Shown: positions 19,192 to 29,337, counted from the stretch's first letter. The stretch is 64,000 nt of DNA from Ensifer sp. LC163 (GCF_001695855.1 NZ_MBSS01000015.1:27174-91173); one strand, 5' to 3'. Program-made: numbers and translations. Notes: a model not told the origin generated them from the letters alone.

Positions 19192-20886
19192 GGTTCTTCC
19201 TCAATTTCTGTGGTTAACAGAGTGTTAGCGCCGCGACTGCTATCTGCGGTGATGCGAGCGCAATTGAAATGGTCACCCGGCCCAGGGGTCAAAGTTCTGG
19301 GTATCACCTTTCAAGATGAAGAAAACTGGGTTGTTTCTGCCGCTGCGAAACCTGTCGGTATCTGCCCGGTTTGCGGAACGCGAAGCCGGCATCGGCATGG
19401 CTGGCACAACCGCCGCCTCCAGGACTTGCCTGTTCAGGGTCAAGCTGTGAAAATCAAACTCGCGCTGAACCGGTGGCAGTGTAGACACCGGAAATGCGGG
19501 CGACGAACCTTCACCGACAGGTTGCCCGAGATTGCTTCACCCTACATGCGAAGAACTGAACGGATGACTGAGATTGTAGGCTTGATTGGCCACAGGATGG
19601 GCGGTCGCCCCGGAGAGCACTTGATGCATCGGCTCGGCATGCCGGTCAGCGACGACACGATCTTGCGGCAATTGAAGCGCAAGAATCCGGCGTCCATGCA
19701 AAAAGACAATATTCGGGTTGTGGGTATTGATGATTGGAGCTGGCGGCATTCCTCGCGGTACGGCACGATCATGGTCGATCTTGAGCGTCAATCGGTCGTC
19801 GATGTTTTGGACGACCGCAGCGTTGAGAGCGCAAGAGCATGGTTGCAAGAACGTCCGACTATCGAGGTTGTTAGCCGAGACCGCTGTGGCCTGTATGCCC
19901 AGGCAGCCCGGGAGGGCGCACCGCAGGCCCGCCAGGTGGCTGACCGTTTTCATCTGGTCCAAAATCTCAGGGCGGCGATCAAGGAACAGATGAGCGTTTA
20001 TGGTCACGCCCATGTGAGACCCATTCTCTCCGAAGATGCTATCGCCAGCGCTACGGCACGACACCGCCGCGCCCGCTTGGCGCACAGACAATCCCGTCAG
20101 GAAATATTTGAGACGCTTCAAGCTTTGCGCCAGCAGGGCCTCACCTACAGCGAGATTGCAAGGCGGACCGGATACGAGCGCCGCAGCATCGCGAATTGGC
20201 TTACTTCTAACGCACCTCGAGACAGAAACCGGGCAGCATTGAATCCGACATCGCCATTGTATTTTGAAACTTTTCTGGCTGAACGCTGGAAGAATGGAAA
20301 CCGCATTGGGCGCCATCTGTTTTACGATATCAAGAACCGCGGCTATACGGGCAGCCGTTCCAATCTGGAGCGCTTGTTGAAGGTGTGGCGTGAAGTCGAA
20401 AACATCCAACCCGACGACCCGCCTCCCGATGTGGATGTTTCAGAACCCGTCCGCGATCCTGAAACCGGCCATGTGATCTCGTCTGTGGTGGCCGCAGCTT
20501 TGTGCATAAAACCGCGCGGTCTGCTGACAGATCGTCAGGCCAGAAAGGTCAATGCATTGAAGCAGGGCTCGACAGCGTTCGCCATAATGCGTGGCTTGGC
20601 CATGCGCTTCAACGGCATCTTGCGCAGCAGGAATTCGGAGGCACTGGATAAATGGATCGATGATGCCATTGATACCGAACTCACGGCAATCATGCGTTTC
20701 GCCAGCGTTTTGCGCCGGGATATTGATGCCGTCAAAAATGCGATCGAACTCCCGTGGAGCAACGGTCAAGCCGAAGGGCAGATCAACCGCCTCAAGATGC
20801 TGAAGCGAGCAATGTACGGTCGCGCCGGCCCAGAACTGATGAGGGCGAGAATGCTGCCGCTGAATCACAGAAATTGAGGATGAACC
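19192..20886 (+). mobile_element. ISL3-family insertion sequence (about 1.7 kb)
   Basis: Terminal inverted repeats match at 20 of 21 positions: the left end reads GGTTCTTCCTCAATTTCTGT from 19192, and the right end, read inward from 20886 on the opposite strand, reads GGTTCATCCTCAATTTCTGT. They enclose one transposase gene. The 8-bp flanks (CAATCCGC on the left, starting CATTTACC on the right) do not match, so no target duplication is seen. This suggests later rearrangement at one side. Confidence 0.85.
19252..20877 (+). CDS. ISL3-family transposase
   Basis: About 541 residues. The N-terminal zinc-finger-like region (CPVCGTRSRHRHGWHNRRLQ) is followed by a second Cys cluster (CRHRKCGRRTF). The DDE catalytic core starts near VVGIDDWSWRHSSRYGTIMVD, with DRFHLVQNL, an internal helix-turn-helix (YSEIARRTGYERRSIANWL), and the final SNGQAEGQINRLKMLKRAMY carrying the last acidic residue. 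The frame is open back to 19141, but that lies outside the left inverted repeat, so the ATG at 19252 or a GTG inside the element is the true start. The gene appears intact. Confidence 0.88.
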   Translation: MRAQLKWSPGPGVKVLGITFQDEENWVVSAAAKPVGICPVCGTRSRHRHGWHNRRLQDLPVQGQAVKIKLALNRWQCRHRKCGRRTFTDRLPEIASPYMRRTERMTEIVGLIGHRMGGRPGEHLMHRLGMPVSDDTILRQLKRKNPASMQKDNIRVVGIDDWSWRHSSRYGTIMVDLERQSVVDVLDDRSVESARAWLQERPTIEVVSRDRCGLYAQAAREGAPQARQVADRFHLVQNLRAAIKEQMSVYGHAHVRPILSEDAIASATARHRRARLAHRQSRQEIFETLQALRQQGLTYSEIARRTGYERRSIANWLTSNAPRDRNRAALNPTSPLYFETFLAERWKNGNRIGRHLFYDIKNRGYTGSRSNLERLLKVWREVENIQPDDPPPDVDVSEPVRDPETGHVISSVVAAALCIKPRGLLTDRQARKVNALKQGSTAFAIMRGLAMRFNGILRSRNSEALDKWIDDAIDTELTAIMRFASVLRRDIDAVKNAIELPWSNGQAEGQINRLKMLKRAMYGRAGPELMRARMLPLNHRN

Positions 20887-21006
20887 CATTTACCTGCCAA
20901 GCGACACATCCTTTCCCATCGGTTGCTCCTATTCCAATTCTCGCGTGTCATCCTCAAAAGCCAAGAACGACCGCTCCCCCCCGTCAGCCCTGCTCCAGCG
21001 GCGGTC

Positions 21007-21124
21007 TTTTCGGAAAATCCAGCCAGTGCTACGACCTCCGTCCTGCACGGGCCGGCAGAGGTCATAGGTGCACTGTCGAATCTCACCCGCATGCATACTC
21101 GGGCAGACAAAGCGCCTACGGAAC
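21007..21124 (+). repeat. about 120-bp dispersed imperfect repeat, copy B (structured)
   Basis: Second copy of the element at 11232-11350, lying between the insertion sequence and the LysR gene. The outer stem is GACCTC (21033-21038) with GAGGTC (21058-21063), and the inner stem GTCC with GGGC (one G-T pair). The paired positions differ from copy A but keep pairing. The rest of the 20887-21165 gap holds no evident gene. Confidence 0.6.
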
Positions 21125-21165
21125 GCGCTGTGAGCGAATGCGGCGAAATTCCGCGTTTGGGGCAC

Positions 21166-22050
21166 TCAGTGCTCCCCGGCTCCCGCTGCGGAGACCGTCT
21201 GCAGCAGCCAGTCTTGGAACGCCGAAACCTTCGGCATTTTGACCTTTTGCGCTGAGGCCACGAACCAGTATCCCCCCGAACTCTGAAGCCGCTCCTTGAA
21301 CGGGGCGACGAGCAGGCCGGACCGCAGCTCCCGCTCGATCAGCGTCGAGCGTCCGAGTAGGATGCCCTTGCCTTCGATCGCCGCCCGGATCGCCATAATC
21401 GACTGATCGAAGGCAGCACCCGCAGTGGTGTCGATGTCCGCGATGCCGGCGTGGGCGAGCCAGGCGTCCCAGTCTTCCGCATAGCCCGGCACATGCAGGA
21501 GATCGCTGCCGCAAAGCGCACCGGCGCTCGGGAGCTCGGCCGCAACCTTCGGCGCGCAAACCGGAAAGATCTCGTCGCGCATCAGCAAGACGGCCTCCTG
21601 TCTCGGCCAGTTGCCCCAGCCGTAGCGGATCTCGGCATCCACCTTGCCCTGCCCTTGATCAAGCGCCGTCAACCTGAGATCGATGTTGGGGTGCGAAGCA
21701 CGGAAAAGATCGAGCCTTGGGGCAATCCATTGGCTGGCAAATGATGTCGGCACGTGCACGACAAGCACGTCGCGCGCGCCCCGGTCGTTGAACTTCTGCG
21801 TCGCTTCCTCAATCAGCGCGAAGGCGCGCCCCAGATCCTCGGCGTATCGGCGGCCGGGGCCTGTGAGCCTGACACCGTTTGCATGGCGGTCGAACAGGTC
21901 CTTCGCAAGACGCTGCTCCAGGACGCGAATATGCTGGCTGATTGCCGACGGCGTCACATGGAGTTCGGCGGCCGCAGCCGCAAAGCTGCCGAGCCGGGCG
22001 GCGGCTTCGAAGGCACGGAGCCAGTTCAGGGGAACGCGTTCGGCAGGCAT
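21166..22050 (-). CDS. LysR-family transcriptional regulator (GcvA-like)
   Basis: 294 residues from Met at 22050; the frame runs to 22140 but homology starts at MPAERVPLNWLRAFEAAARL. The N-terminal winged helix-turn-helix includes GSFAAAAAELHVTPSAISQH, followed by a type-2 periplasmic-binding-like effector domain. It is divergent from the Rieske oxygenase gene with 113 bp between the starts. The gap contains a GAGGC-N5-GCCTC dyad (22110-22124). It probably activates the oxygenase-reductase-dehydrogenase genes when their substrate is present, which is inferred from layout. Confidence 0.9.
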   Translation of the reverse strand: MPAERVPLNWLRAFEAAARLGSFAAAAAELHVTPSAISQHIRVLEQRLAKDLFDRHANGVRLTGPGRRYAEDLGRAFALIEEATQKFNDRGARDVLVVHVPTSFASQWIAPRLDLFRASHPNIDLRLTALDQGQGKVDAEIRYGWGNWPRQEAVLLMRDEIFPVCAPKVAAELPSAGALCGSDLLHVPGYAEDWDAWLAHAGIADIDTTAGAAFDQSIMAIRAAIEGKGILLGRSTLIERELRSGLLVAPFKERLQSSGGYWFVASAQKVKMPKVSAFQDWLLQTVSAAGAGEH

Positions 22051-22163
22051 GGCACCCTTAGATTTTCTTGCTCTGACCCAAAGGTATTCGCGTTTGCGCG
22101 ACGGAACAAGAGGCATGTAGCCTCGCCTCCACTCGACCAAGGTTCTGTTGGAGAGGTGCCGAA

Positions 22164-23357
22164 ATGGATATGTTTTCGACCTATTGTCCTGGGAAGGGGC
22201 TGCCGCGCGAGTTCTATCTGAGCGAAGAGATTTTTGCCGCCGAGCAGCAGAAGATCTTCCGCAACAACTGGTTCTTTGCCGGCCACACGGTCGAGTTGCC
22301 GAAGCCCGGAGACTATATCACGCTCGATGTCGGTGGTGCGCCCGTCGTCCTCGTGCGAGACCGTAGTGGCAAGGTGCACGCCCATCACAATGTCTGCCGA
22401 CACCGCGGCTCGATCATCTGCACCAAGGAAAAGGGCACGGCTGCGCGTCTTGTCTGCCCCTACCACTCCTGGTCATACGCCCATGACGGCGCGCTGATCG
22501 GCGCACCGATGATGGGCGAAGAATTCGACAAGAGCGCCCACGGGCTGAAGCCGGTTCATGCGGAGGAATCGGATGGACTGATCTTCGTCAATCTCTCCGA
22601 GACGCCTTCCCCGTTCAGCGAGTTGCGCGACCACCTTTCGCCAATCCTGAAATCCCAGGGCGTCGCCCGCGCGAAGATAGCGCTCATCCGCGACTATCAT
22701 CTCGACGTGAACTGGAAGATCGTCGTCGAGAACAACCGCGAGTGCTACCATTGCGAGGCCAACCATCACGGCTACGTCTCGGTTCAGTACGACACCGAGA
22801 ATGATAATCCGGCGCTCAAAGGCGAGATCGCCGAACGCCTCGCCGATTGCACGATCCGGTGGGAAAAGGCGGGCCTCGACGTCGCCCGGGTCAACACCTC
22901 GTCGAACAACACCGCCGAATGGTTCCGTGCTAACCGCACGCCGGTGCGCAAGGGTATGGTCACCGAAAGCCCGGACGGCCAGCTGGTGTGCAACGTGTTG
23001 ATGGCCGGTTTCGCCGACCCCGACATGGGGACGGCCCGCGCCAACACGAACATCAATTTCTGGTGCCACGCGAACTCCGACTATGCCCATACGGTGCGGA
23101 TCACTCCGGTCTCGCCGACGAAAACGATCGTGCGCGGCTACTGGCTTGTCGATGAGGCGGCCGTCGAGGGCCGCGACTATGATCCCGAGAAGGTCGCGGC
23201 CTTCCACGATCAGGTGATGTCGGAGGACTGGGAGATCTGCCGCCGGCAATGGATCGGCGTCACCTCGCCCGGCTTCGACCCCGGCCCCTATTCGCCGACG
23301 AAGGAGCAGAACGTCGATCGCTATATCCGCTGGTATGCCCGGCGGATGAGCGCATGA
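22164..23357 (+). CDS. Rieske non-heme iron oxygenase alpha subunit (GbcA/stachydrine-type)
   Basis: 397 residues. The Rieske [2Fe-2S] cluster is bound by Cys78-His80 (CRHRGS) and Cys98-His101 (CPYHSW). The catalytic domain has His196 and His201 in NRECYHCEANHHG as mononuclear iron ligands. The overall pattern matches oxygenases that demethylate quaternary amines such as glycine betaine or stachydrine. GGAGAGG precedes the start at 22164. The following genes encode its reductase and a dimethylglycine/sarcosine dehydrogenase-like enzyme, supporting stepwise N-demethylation. The exact substrate is not fixed by sequence. Confidence 0.9.
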   Translation: MDMFSTYCPGKGLPREFYLSEEIFAAEQQKIFRNNWFFAGHTVELPKPGDYITLDVGGAPVVLVRDRSGKVHAHHNVCRHRGSIICTKEKGTAARLVCPYHSWSYAHDGALIGAPMMGEEFDKSAHGLKPVHAEESDGLIFVNLSETPSPFSELRDHLSPILKSQGVARAKIALIRDYHLDVNWKIVVENNRECYHCEANHHGYVSVQYDTENDNPALKGEIAERLADCTIRWEKAGLDVARVNTSSNNTAEWFRANRTPVRKGMVTESPDGQLVCNVLMAGFADPDMGTARANTNINFWCHANSDYAHTVRITPVSPTKTIVRGYWLVDEAAVEGRDYDPEKVAAFHDQVMSEDWEICRRQWIGVTSPGFDPGPYSPTKEQNVDRYIRWYARRMSA

Positions 23358-23364
23358 TGCTCCC

Positions 23365-24336
23365 ATGATGGTGCCAGCCATGCTCTCCAGGCCGGAAATC
23401 CTGCTGCAAGTCGCCGATATCGAGGCGCTGACTGCGCGAGTCTCGGCCTACAGGTTGGTCTCCCCTTCTGGCGAGCACCTGCCGGCCTGGGACGCGGGCG
23501 CTCATCTCAACTTCCACCTGCCAAGCGGCCGCTCGCGTTGTTACTCGCTGTGTGGCGACCCCGCCCGGACGTCCGAATACTGGATCGCCGTCCAGCGCGA
23601 GGAACAGGGCGAAGGCGGCTCGCTGGAGGTGGCCAGAACTTTTGCGCGCGGGGTCGTGGTGCGCGCCGACCGGCCGCGCAACGGTTTTGCGCTGGCCGAA
23701 GATGCCCGGCGTCATGTCCTGATCGCCGGCGGCATCGGTATCACGCCGATCATCGCGATGATCCATCATCTGCGGCAGGCCGAGGCGGATTATTTCGCCC
23801 ATGTCTGTGCGCGCGCTCTCGAAGAAACAGCGTTCCGCGCGCTCGTTCTCGACGAAGTCGCCGCCGGCCGCGCAGCGCTCCATCACGACGGCAACGATCC
23901 CGCCCGCCGTCCCAACATGGCCGCACTGGTCGGCGAGGCTGCCGCCGGAGCCCATGTCTATGCCTGCGGCCCGGCAGGGTTCCTCAAGGCATTTGGCAAG
24001 GCGACCGAAAGCTGGCCGCGTCATCAGATACATGTCGAAAGTTTCGTCCCCAACGAGCGCCTGGGCGACGGCGACCAAGGGTTCGAGGTCGAGATAGCCT
24101 CGAGCCGCGAGGTCATTGCAGTGCCGGCCGACAAGACGCTGCTCGCAGCGCTGGCCGAGCGCGGACATGGTATCGCGACGAGCTGCCGGCAGGGGATCTG
24201 CGGCTCCTGCATGGTGCGCTACCTCGACGGCATTCCCGATCATCGCGACGAGGCACTCTCCGAAGTCGAACGGCAGGAATACCTCACTGCCTGCTGCTCA
24301 CGCGCGCTTTCACCAAGGCTCGTCCTCGACCTCTGA
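23365..24336 (+). CDS. Rieske oxygenase reductase (FAD/NAD plus [2Fe-2S])
   Basis: 323 residues of the phthalate-dioxygenase-reductase/VanB type. The N-terminal FAD domain has RSRCYSLCGDP, the NAD-binding domain GGIGITPIIAMIHHL and VYACGPAGFLKAF, and the C-terminal ferredoxin domain cluster ligands in SCRQGICGSCMVRYLDG plus a later CC. It passes electrons from NAD(P)H to the oxygenase encoded seven bases upstream. Met6 (23380) is an alternative start. Confidence 0.9.
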   Translation: MMVPAMLSRPEILLQVADIEALTARVSAYRLVSPSGEHLPAWDAGAHLNFHLPSGRSRCYSLCGDPARTSEYWIAVQREEQGEGGSLEVARTFARGVVVRADRPRNGFALAEDARRHVLIAGGIGITPIIAMIHHLRQAEADYFAHVCARALEETAFRALVLDEVAAGRAALHHDGNDPARRPNMAALVGEAAAGAHVYACGPAGFLKAFGKATESWPRHQIHVESFVPNERLGDGDQGFEVEIASSREVIAVPADKTLLAALAERGHGIATSCRQGICGSCMVRYLDGIPDHRDEALSEVERQEYLTACCSRALSPRLVLDL

Positions 24337-24428
24337 CGAATTTGCGTTGCGCCGGCGGGAGGCCGTCTCAACGGGCAAACAAACCGGCAATCTCTCGCTG
24401 TCGTAAGCTCAATCCGGAAAGGCCGAAA

Positions 24429-26852
24429 ATGTCTAGCAAAGTTCCCGCGCACGCCCGCATCGTCATCGTCGGCGGCGGCGCCATCGGCACCAGTATCGCC
24501 TACCATCTTGCCCAAGCGGGAGAGAAGGATGTGCTCCTCCTCGAAAAAACCGCGCTGACCGCAGGCTCCACCTGGCATGCCGCCGGGCTGATGGGGCAGC
24601 TGCGCAGCAAGGTCAACCTCACCCGCCTGATGCAGTACAGCGCCGACCTCTGCGCCCGGATCGGCGCCGAGACCGGCCAGGACGTTGGCTGGAAGAACGT
24701 CGGCAGCCTCAGGCTTGCCGCCTCCGACGCGCGCTGGGAGGAACTGAAGCGCGCCCATACGGCCGCCAAGAGCTACGGCTTCGACATGGAACTGATCGGC
24801 CCCGATGAGATCAGGCGGCTGTTCCCGCTCATCGACACCAAGGGGCTACGCGGTGCGACCTGGATCGCCTCGGACGGCCATGTCGATCCCTATTCGTTGA
24901 CCCATGCCTATGCCAAGGGTGCGCGCGCCGGCGGTGTGCGCATCGTCGAGGGGGTCACCGTCACCGGTTTCACTATCAAAGACCGCCGCATCACCGCCGT
25001 GAAGACGAGTGAAGGCGAGATCGGTTGCGAGATCGTCGTCAACGCTGCGGGCCTCTGGGCGCGCCAGCTCGGCGAACTCGCAGGCATCGATCTACCAATC
25101 ACCGTGGTCGAGCACGAATACTTCGTCACCGAGAAATCGCCCTTGGTGCCGGACGACCTGCCGACGCTGCGCGACCCCGACGCCAATTTCTACGTCAAGC
25201 CCGAGCCGGGCGCGATGGCGATCGGCGGCTGGGAGAAGGAGACGCGCGCCGCCTACGGCCTCGGTAAGTTGCCGATGAGCTTCGGCCAGGAGCTGTTCGC
25301 CGACGACCTCGAGCGCATCGCCGAAGTGATCGAAGGCGCCTCGAACCGCATTCCGATGCTCGGCGAACTCGGCGTGCGCTCGGTGGTCAACGGCCCGATC
25401 CCGATCTCCGCCGACGGCGAGCCGGTCATGGGCCTTGCCGGCGACTTCGAGAACTTCTTCGTCGCCTGCGGCTTCACTTCCGGAATCGCAGCCTCGGGCG
25501 GCGCCGGCCGCGCCATGGCCAACTGGATCCTGGAAGGCGATCCTGGCATGGACCTCTGGGCCTTCGACCTTCGCCGCTTCGGGGGGCCGCACGGCGGACT
25601 TGCCTATCTGCGCGACAGCGCCATCGAAGCCTATTCGAAATATTACGCCATCGCCTGGCCGGAAGAGGAACGCTCGGCCTGCAGGCCGCTGCGCCGCTCA
25701 CCGCTTTATGAGACCCTCACGGCCAAAGGCGCCGTCAACGGCGTAAAGTTCGGCTGGGAGAGACCCAACTATTTCCTGCAATCCGGCGAAGCAAAACCGC
25801 CGCTTGAAACCTTCGAGCGCGCACCTTACGCCGAGGTCATCGGCCGCGAGCACAGTGCCGTGCGCCAGCGTGTGGCGCTGGTCGACCAATCGTCCTTCTC
25901 CAAATTCGAGGTGACGGGCCCGGGTGCGCTTCGTTACCTGCAGTGGCTGGCGGCCGCCAATGTCGACCGCAGTGAGAACGCCGTGATCTACACGCAACTG
26001 CTCAACAGGCGCGGCGGCATTGAGGCCGACCTCACCATCATGCGGCGACGCGAGGATGTCTTCCATGTCGTCACCGGCTCGGCCTTCGGCACGCGCGACG
26101 GCGGCTGGATCCGCAGCCACATGCCGCGCGACGGTTCGGTTCAGGTGCAGGAGGTGACCGGCGCCTACGGCGTCATCAACCTGTGCGGCCCGCTTTCGCG
26201 CGACGTCCTTGCCAGGGTGAGCGAGGATGACGTCGGCAACCACGCCTTCCCCTACATGACGTGTCGCGACATCCGTATCGGCTGGGCGCCGGTCATGGCC
26301 GCGCGCGTCACCTATGTCGGCGAGCTCGGATGGGAGCTACATGTGCCGACCGAATACATGGCTTACGTCTACGAGCTGTTGAAAGAGGCGGGAGCCGCGT
26401 TCGACATCGCCGACGTCGGTTACAAGGCGATCTCCAGTCTGCGCATGGAAAAGCGCTACCTCTATTGGGGCGCCGACATCACTCCCGACGACTCGCCCCT
26501 GGAGGCGGGACTGGGCTTTGCCGTGTCGATGAAGAAGGGCGATTTCCACGGTCGCGACGCGATCGCCGCGCAGAAGGAGGGGGGCATCGTCCGCAAACTC
26601 GCTTGCTTCCGGCTCGATGAGCCTCTGCCGGTATATGGCGGTGAAGCGATGTCGGTGGACGGCCGCGTCGTCGGCATGACCACCAGCGGCGATTTCGGCC
26701 ACACCGTCGGCGCTTCGCTCGTGTTCGGATATCTCAAGGGGGAGGACATGGCGCTCAGTGAAATCGAAGTAGAGGCGTTCGGCCGCCGCAGCAGAGCAAG
26801 GGCCGTCGAGCGCTGCGCCTATGACCCTTCCGGCGAGCGTATCCGCATCTAG
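24429..26852 (+). CDS. dimethylglycine/sarcosine dehydrogenase-like FAD enzyme with GcvT domain
   Basis: 807 residues from the ATG at 24429, preceded by GGAAAGG. The N-terminal FAD/DAO domain starts RIVIVGGGAIGTSIAYHLAQ. A middle FAO region follows, and the C-terminal half (from about 430) is a GcvT-type aminomethyltransferase fold that binds tetrahydrofolate, including SSFSKFEVTGPGALRYLQWL and YVGELGWELHVPTEYMAYVY. Such enzymes oxidise N-methyl groups and pass the one-carbon unit to folate. It follows the oxygenase-reductase pair, so it is the likely second step. A long upstream open frame in phase over the reductase gene is not part of it. Confidence 0.9.
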   Translation: MSSKVPAHARIVIVGGGAIGTSIAYHLAQAGEKDVLLLEKTALTAGSTWHAAGLMGQLRSKVNLTRLMQYSADLCARIGAETGQDVGWKNVGSLRLAASDARWEELKRAHTAAKSYGFDMELIGPDEIRRLFPLIDTKGLRGATWIASDGHVDPYSLTHAYAKGARAGGVRIVEGVTVTGFTIKDRRITAVKTSEGEIGCEIVVNAAGLWARQLGELAGIDLPITVVEHEYFVTEKSPLVPDDLPTLRDPDANFYVKPEPGAMAIGGWEKETRAAYGLGKLPMSFGQELFADDLERIAEVIEGASNRIPMLGELGVRSVVNGPIPISADGEPVMGLAGDFENFFVACGFTSGIAASGGAGRAMANWILEGDPGMDLWAFDLRRFGGPHGGLAYLRDSAIEAYSKYYAIAWPEEERSACRPLRRSPLYETLTAKGAVNGVKFGWERPNYFLQSGEAKPPLETFERAPYAEVIGREHSAVRQRVALVDQSSFSKFEVTGPGALRYLQWLAAANVDRSENAVIYTQLLNRRGGIEADLTIMRRREDVFHVVTGSAFGTRDGGWIRSHMPRDGSVQVQEVTGAYGVINLCGPLSRDVLARVSEDDVGNHAFPYMTCRDIRIGWAPVMAARVTYVGELGWELHVPTEYMAYVYELLKEAGAAFDIADVGYKAISSLRMEKRYLYWGADITPDDSPLEAGLGFAVSMKKGDFHGRDAIAAQKEGGIVRKLACFRLDEPLPVYGGEAMSVDGRVVGMTTSGDFGHTVGASLVFGYLKGEDMALSEIEVEAFGRRSRARAVERCAYDPSGERIRI

Positions 26853-26907
26853 CTTCGTCGCAAACGAACCAGTTTCCACAAATTGCAACATTTCTTTGCC
26901 CTGGCGA

Positions 26908-27057
26908 ATGATGTTGCCGCATGTCCGACTCGCAAAACCTCGGGCGCTCGCGCCGCGCCGCCACGACGAAATACTAAGGCGCGTCGCGACCGACGGCTCC
27001 GTGAGCATCACGGAGCTGGCAACATTCTTCGACGTGTCGCGGGAGACGAAACAATGA
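26908..27057 (+). pseudogene. truncated DeoR-family regulator (helix-turn-helix stub)
   Basis: Forty-nine codons ending in a stop encode RRHDEILRRVATDGSVSITE then LATFFDVSRET, the DeoR winged-helix start up to the recognition helix, where an intact protein would go on with RRDL. The remaining 200 residues are missing. Sequence from 27058 to 27262 shows no further match and no gene; it is the promoter side of the next gene. Confidence 0.6.
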
Positions 27058-27262
27058 AGAGCTACACCAGCGTCAAGACCTATTCGCTGCCATGGCCCTC
27101 AACGAGAACGTTACATCATAATCGCGAGGGCGCCGCCTCGGCGCCCTTGCTCCCGTCCATCGGGATCTCCAAGAAAAGTCCGTGCACTTGCACCTATCCC
27201 AATGCGCTCGACTCGGCGGCTGATCTTTCACCGCTCCACCCCTCCTGCCCCGGGTTTGGCCC

Positions 27263-28102
27263 ATGTCAACCTTTGCGCTTACCATTGTGCTTGTCGCGGC
27301 TTTCCTACATGCGAGTTGGAATGCCTTGGTCAAGGCGGCGACAGACCGCGCCGTCGTGCTTGCGGCGGTTTCCGCCATGCACACCGTGCTCGGCGCGGCA
27401 CTCGTACTTATTGCCGAGCCGCCGGCGCCAGCCAGTTGGATCTGCATCTTCCTGTCGACGGTCATCCACTACGGCTACTACGTTTTCCTCTTCCACTCCT
27501 ACGGGATCGGTGACCTGTCGCAGGTCTATCCGATCTCCCGCGGACTCGCACCGGCGCTCGTGGCCGCCAGCTCATTCCTCCTGATTGGCGAGAACCTTTC
27601 GCCCACGGGCTGGGCCGGCCTGGCGGCAATTTCGGCCGGCATAGGGTATCTCGCGATCCAGAGGGGAGCCGCCGGGGCCGATCCACGGGCAGTCGGCGTG
27701 GCGGCAATCAGCGGCCTGCTGATCGCCGCCTATTCGGTGGTCGACGGCATCGGCGTGAGGCTGAGTGGCAATCCCTTCGGCTATATGGGTTGGCTCTTCC
27801 TGCTGGAGCTGCCGGTGTCACTCTGCGTATTCGCCCGCAAATGGCGCGGCTCGGCCACCATAGAGAGCCGCACCGTTGCGCTCGGCCTCGTTGGCGGCGT
27901 CGGAGCCGTCACCGCCTATGGCCTCGTCATCTATGCCAAGACGGTCGCTCCGCTCGGAGCGGTATCGGCGGTGCGAGAATCGAGCGTAATCATCGCGGCA
28001 CTGATCGGGCTTTCCATCTTCGGCGAGAGGCCATGGCTCGGACGAATCGTCTGTGCAGCGATCGTCGCCGGCGGTGTCGTCACCCTCGCGTTTTCTGCAT
28101 GA
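27263..28102 (+). CDS. EamA/DMT-family transporter
   Basis: 279 residues, strongly hydrophobic, with about ten membrane segments in two EamA repeats (starting [20 protein letters not shown]; second repeat after about residue 150, with [17 protein letters not shown]). [19 protein letters not shown] is typical of DMT exporters. The substrate cannot be told. It stands alone between a regulator stub and a broken binding-protein gene and appears intact. Confidence 0.85.
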   Translation: MSTFALTIVLVAAFLHASWNALVKAATDRAVVLAAVSAMHTVLGAALVLIAEPPAPASWICIFLSTVIHYGYYVFLFHSYGIGDLSQVYPISRGLAPALVAASSFLLIGENLSPTGWAGLAAISAGIGYLAIQRGAAGADPRAVGVAAISGLLIAAYSVVDGIGVRLSGNPFGYMGWLFLLELPVSLCVFARKWRGSATIESRTVALGLVGGVGAVTAYGLVIYAKTVAPLGAVSAVRESSVIIAALIGLSIFGERPWLGRIVCAAIVAGGVVTLAFSA

Positions 28103-28299
28103 CGTACGTCCGGACACGCTGCAGAAAGTATAAATTCTACCTTCCATGTTATAAAAATAATAGATTTTACTTATTGACTGCCGGTTTCCAGTATCAAGTC
28201 GGACGAGGCGTAATTCCAGGCATCTGCTATGCTCAAATGCCAGTTGAAGCCTCTCCCAAATGCATCGCGCTTAAAGCCGAAAAAGGGGAGCAGATACAA

Positions 28300-29322
28300 A
28301 TGCATCAGCAGAAATCTGTCGTACTTGCCGCCTTCGCCGCAACGCTAATGTCGACGGCTGCATTGGCCGAGAATCAGCTAACGGTCTACACTGCCATCGA
28401 GGCCGAGGACCTCAAGCGCTACGCCGAAACGTTTAATCAGGACCATCCCGACATCAAGCTCAACTTCGTCAGGGATTCCACCGGCGTCATCACTGCCAAG
28501 CTTCTCGCCGAAAAAGACAATCCGCAGGCCGACGTTCTCTGGGGGCTCGCCGCCACCTCGCTCCTCGTCCCGAAGGCCGAAGGCATGCTCGAGCCTTACG
28601 CGCCGAAGGGCGCCGAGCTTCTCAAGCCGAAGTTCATCGACAAGGACACGCCGCCAAGCTGGGTCGGCATGGATGCCTGAGCGGCCTCCATCTGTTTCAA
28701 TACCGTCGAGGGACAAAAGCTTGGCCTGACCGCACCGAAGAGCTGGAAGGATCTCGCGAAGCCGGAGTATAAGGGCCATGTGGTAATGCCCAATCCAGCC
28801 TCGTCCGGTACCGGCTACCTCGACGTTTCGAGCTGGCTGCAACTCTTCGGCGAGCAGCGCGGCTGGGCCTACATGGACGAGCTCCACCGGAACATCGCCA
28901 CCTACACGCACTCCGGCTCCAAACCGTGCAAGATGGCGGCGGCCGGCGAAGTTCCGATCGGCATTTCCTTCGAGTTCCGGGCGGCCAAGTCGAAGGCGGA
29001 AGGCGCGCCTCTCGACATCATCATTCCCGAAGAAGGCATTGGCTGGGACATGGAAGCCTCTGCGATCGTCGCCGGCACTGCCAACGAAGAGGCGGCCAAG
29101 ACGCTCCTCGACTGGTCCGTCAGCAAGAAAGCCAACGAGATGTACAACGTCGGCTACGCCGTTGTGGCGATGCCGGGCGTCGCCAAGCCAGTTCCGCACC
29201 TGCCCGCCGACATCGAAGACAAGATGATCGACAACGACTTCGAGTGGGCTGCCAACAATCGCAAGGCGATCCTCGAGGAATGGCAGAAGCGCTACGACAG
29301 CAAGTCCGAGCCGAAGGGTTGA
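28300..29322 (+). pseudogene. 2-aminoethylphosphonate-type ABC binding protein, interrupted by an in-frame stop
   Basis: Start at 28300 (AGGGGAG upstream) with a signal peptide ([20 protein letters not shown]). The frame reads like PhnS-type binding proteins ([37 protein letters not shown]) as far as SWVGMDA. A TGA at 28678-28680 interrupts it, and the same frame continues (AASICFNTVEGQKLGL, MPNPASSGTGYLDVS, YTHSGSKPCKMAAAGEVPIG) to 29322. Relatives have Trp at the stop position, so a TGG to TGA change explains it. The intact length would be 340 residues. The cognate ATPase downstream is also decayed. Confidence 0.85.
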
Positions 29323-29337
29323 CACAGTCGACCAGGT

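Noticed and set aside
23538..24428. 297-codon upstream extension of the dimethylglycine dehydrogenase-like gene
   Set aside because: It runs in another frame over the reductase gene, has Arg-rich shadow composition, and the FAD start motif and ribosome-binding site fix the start at 24429.
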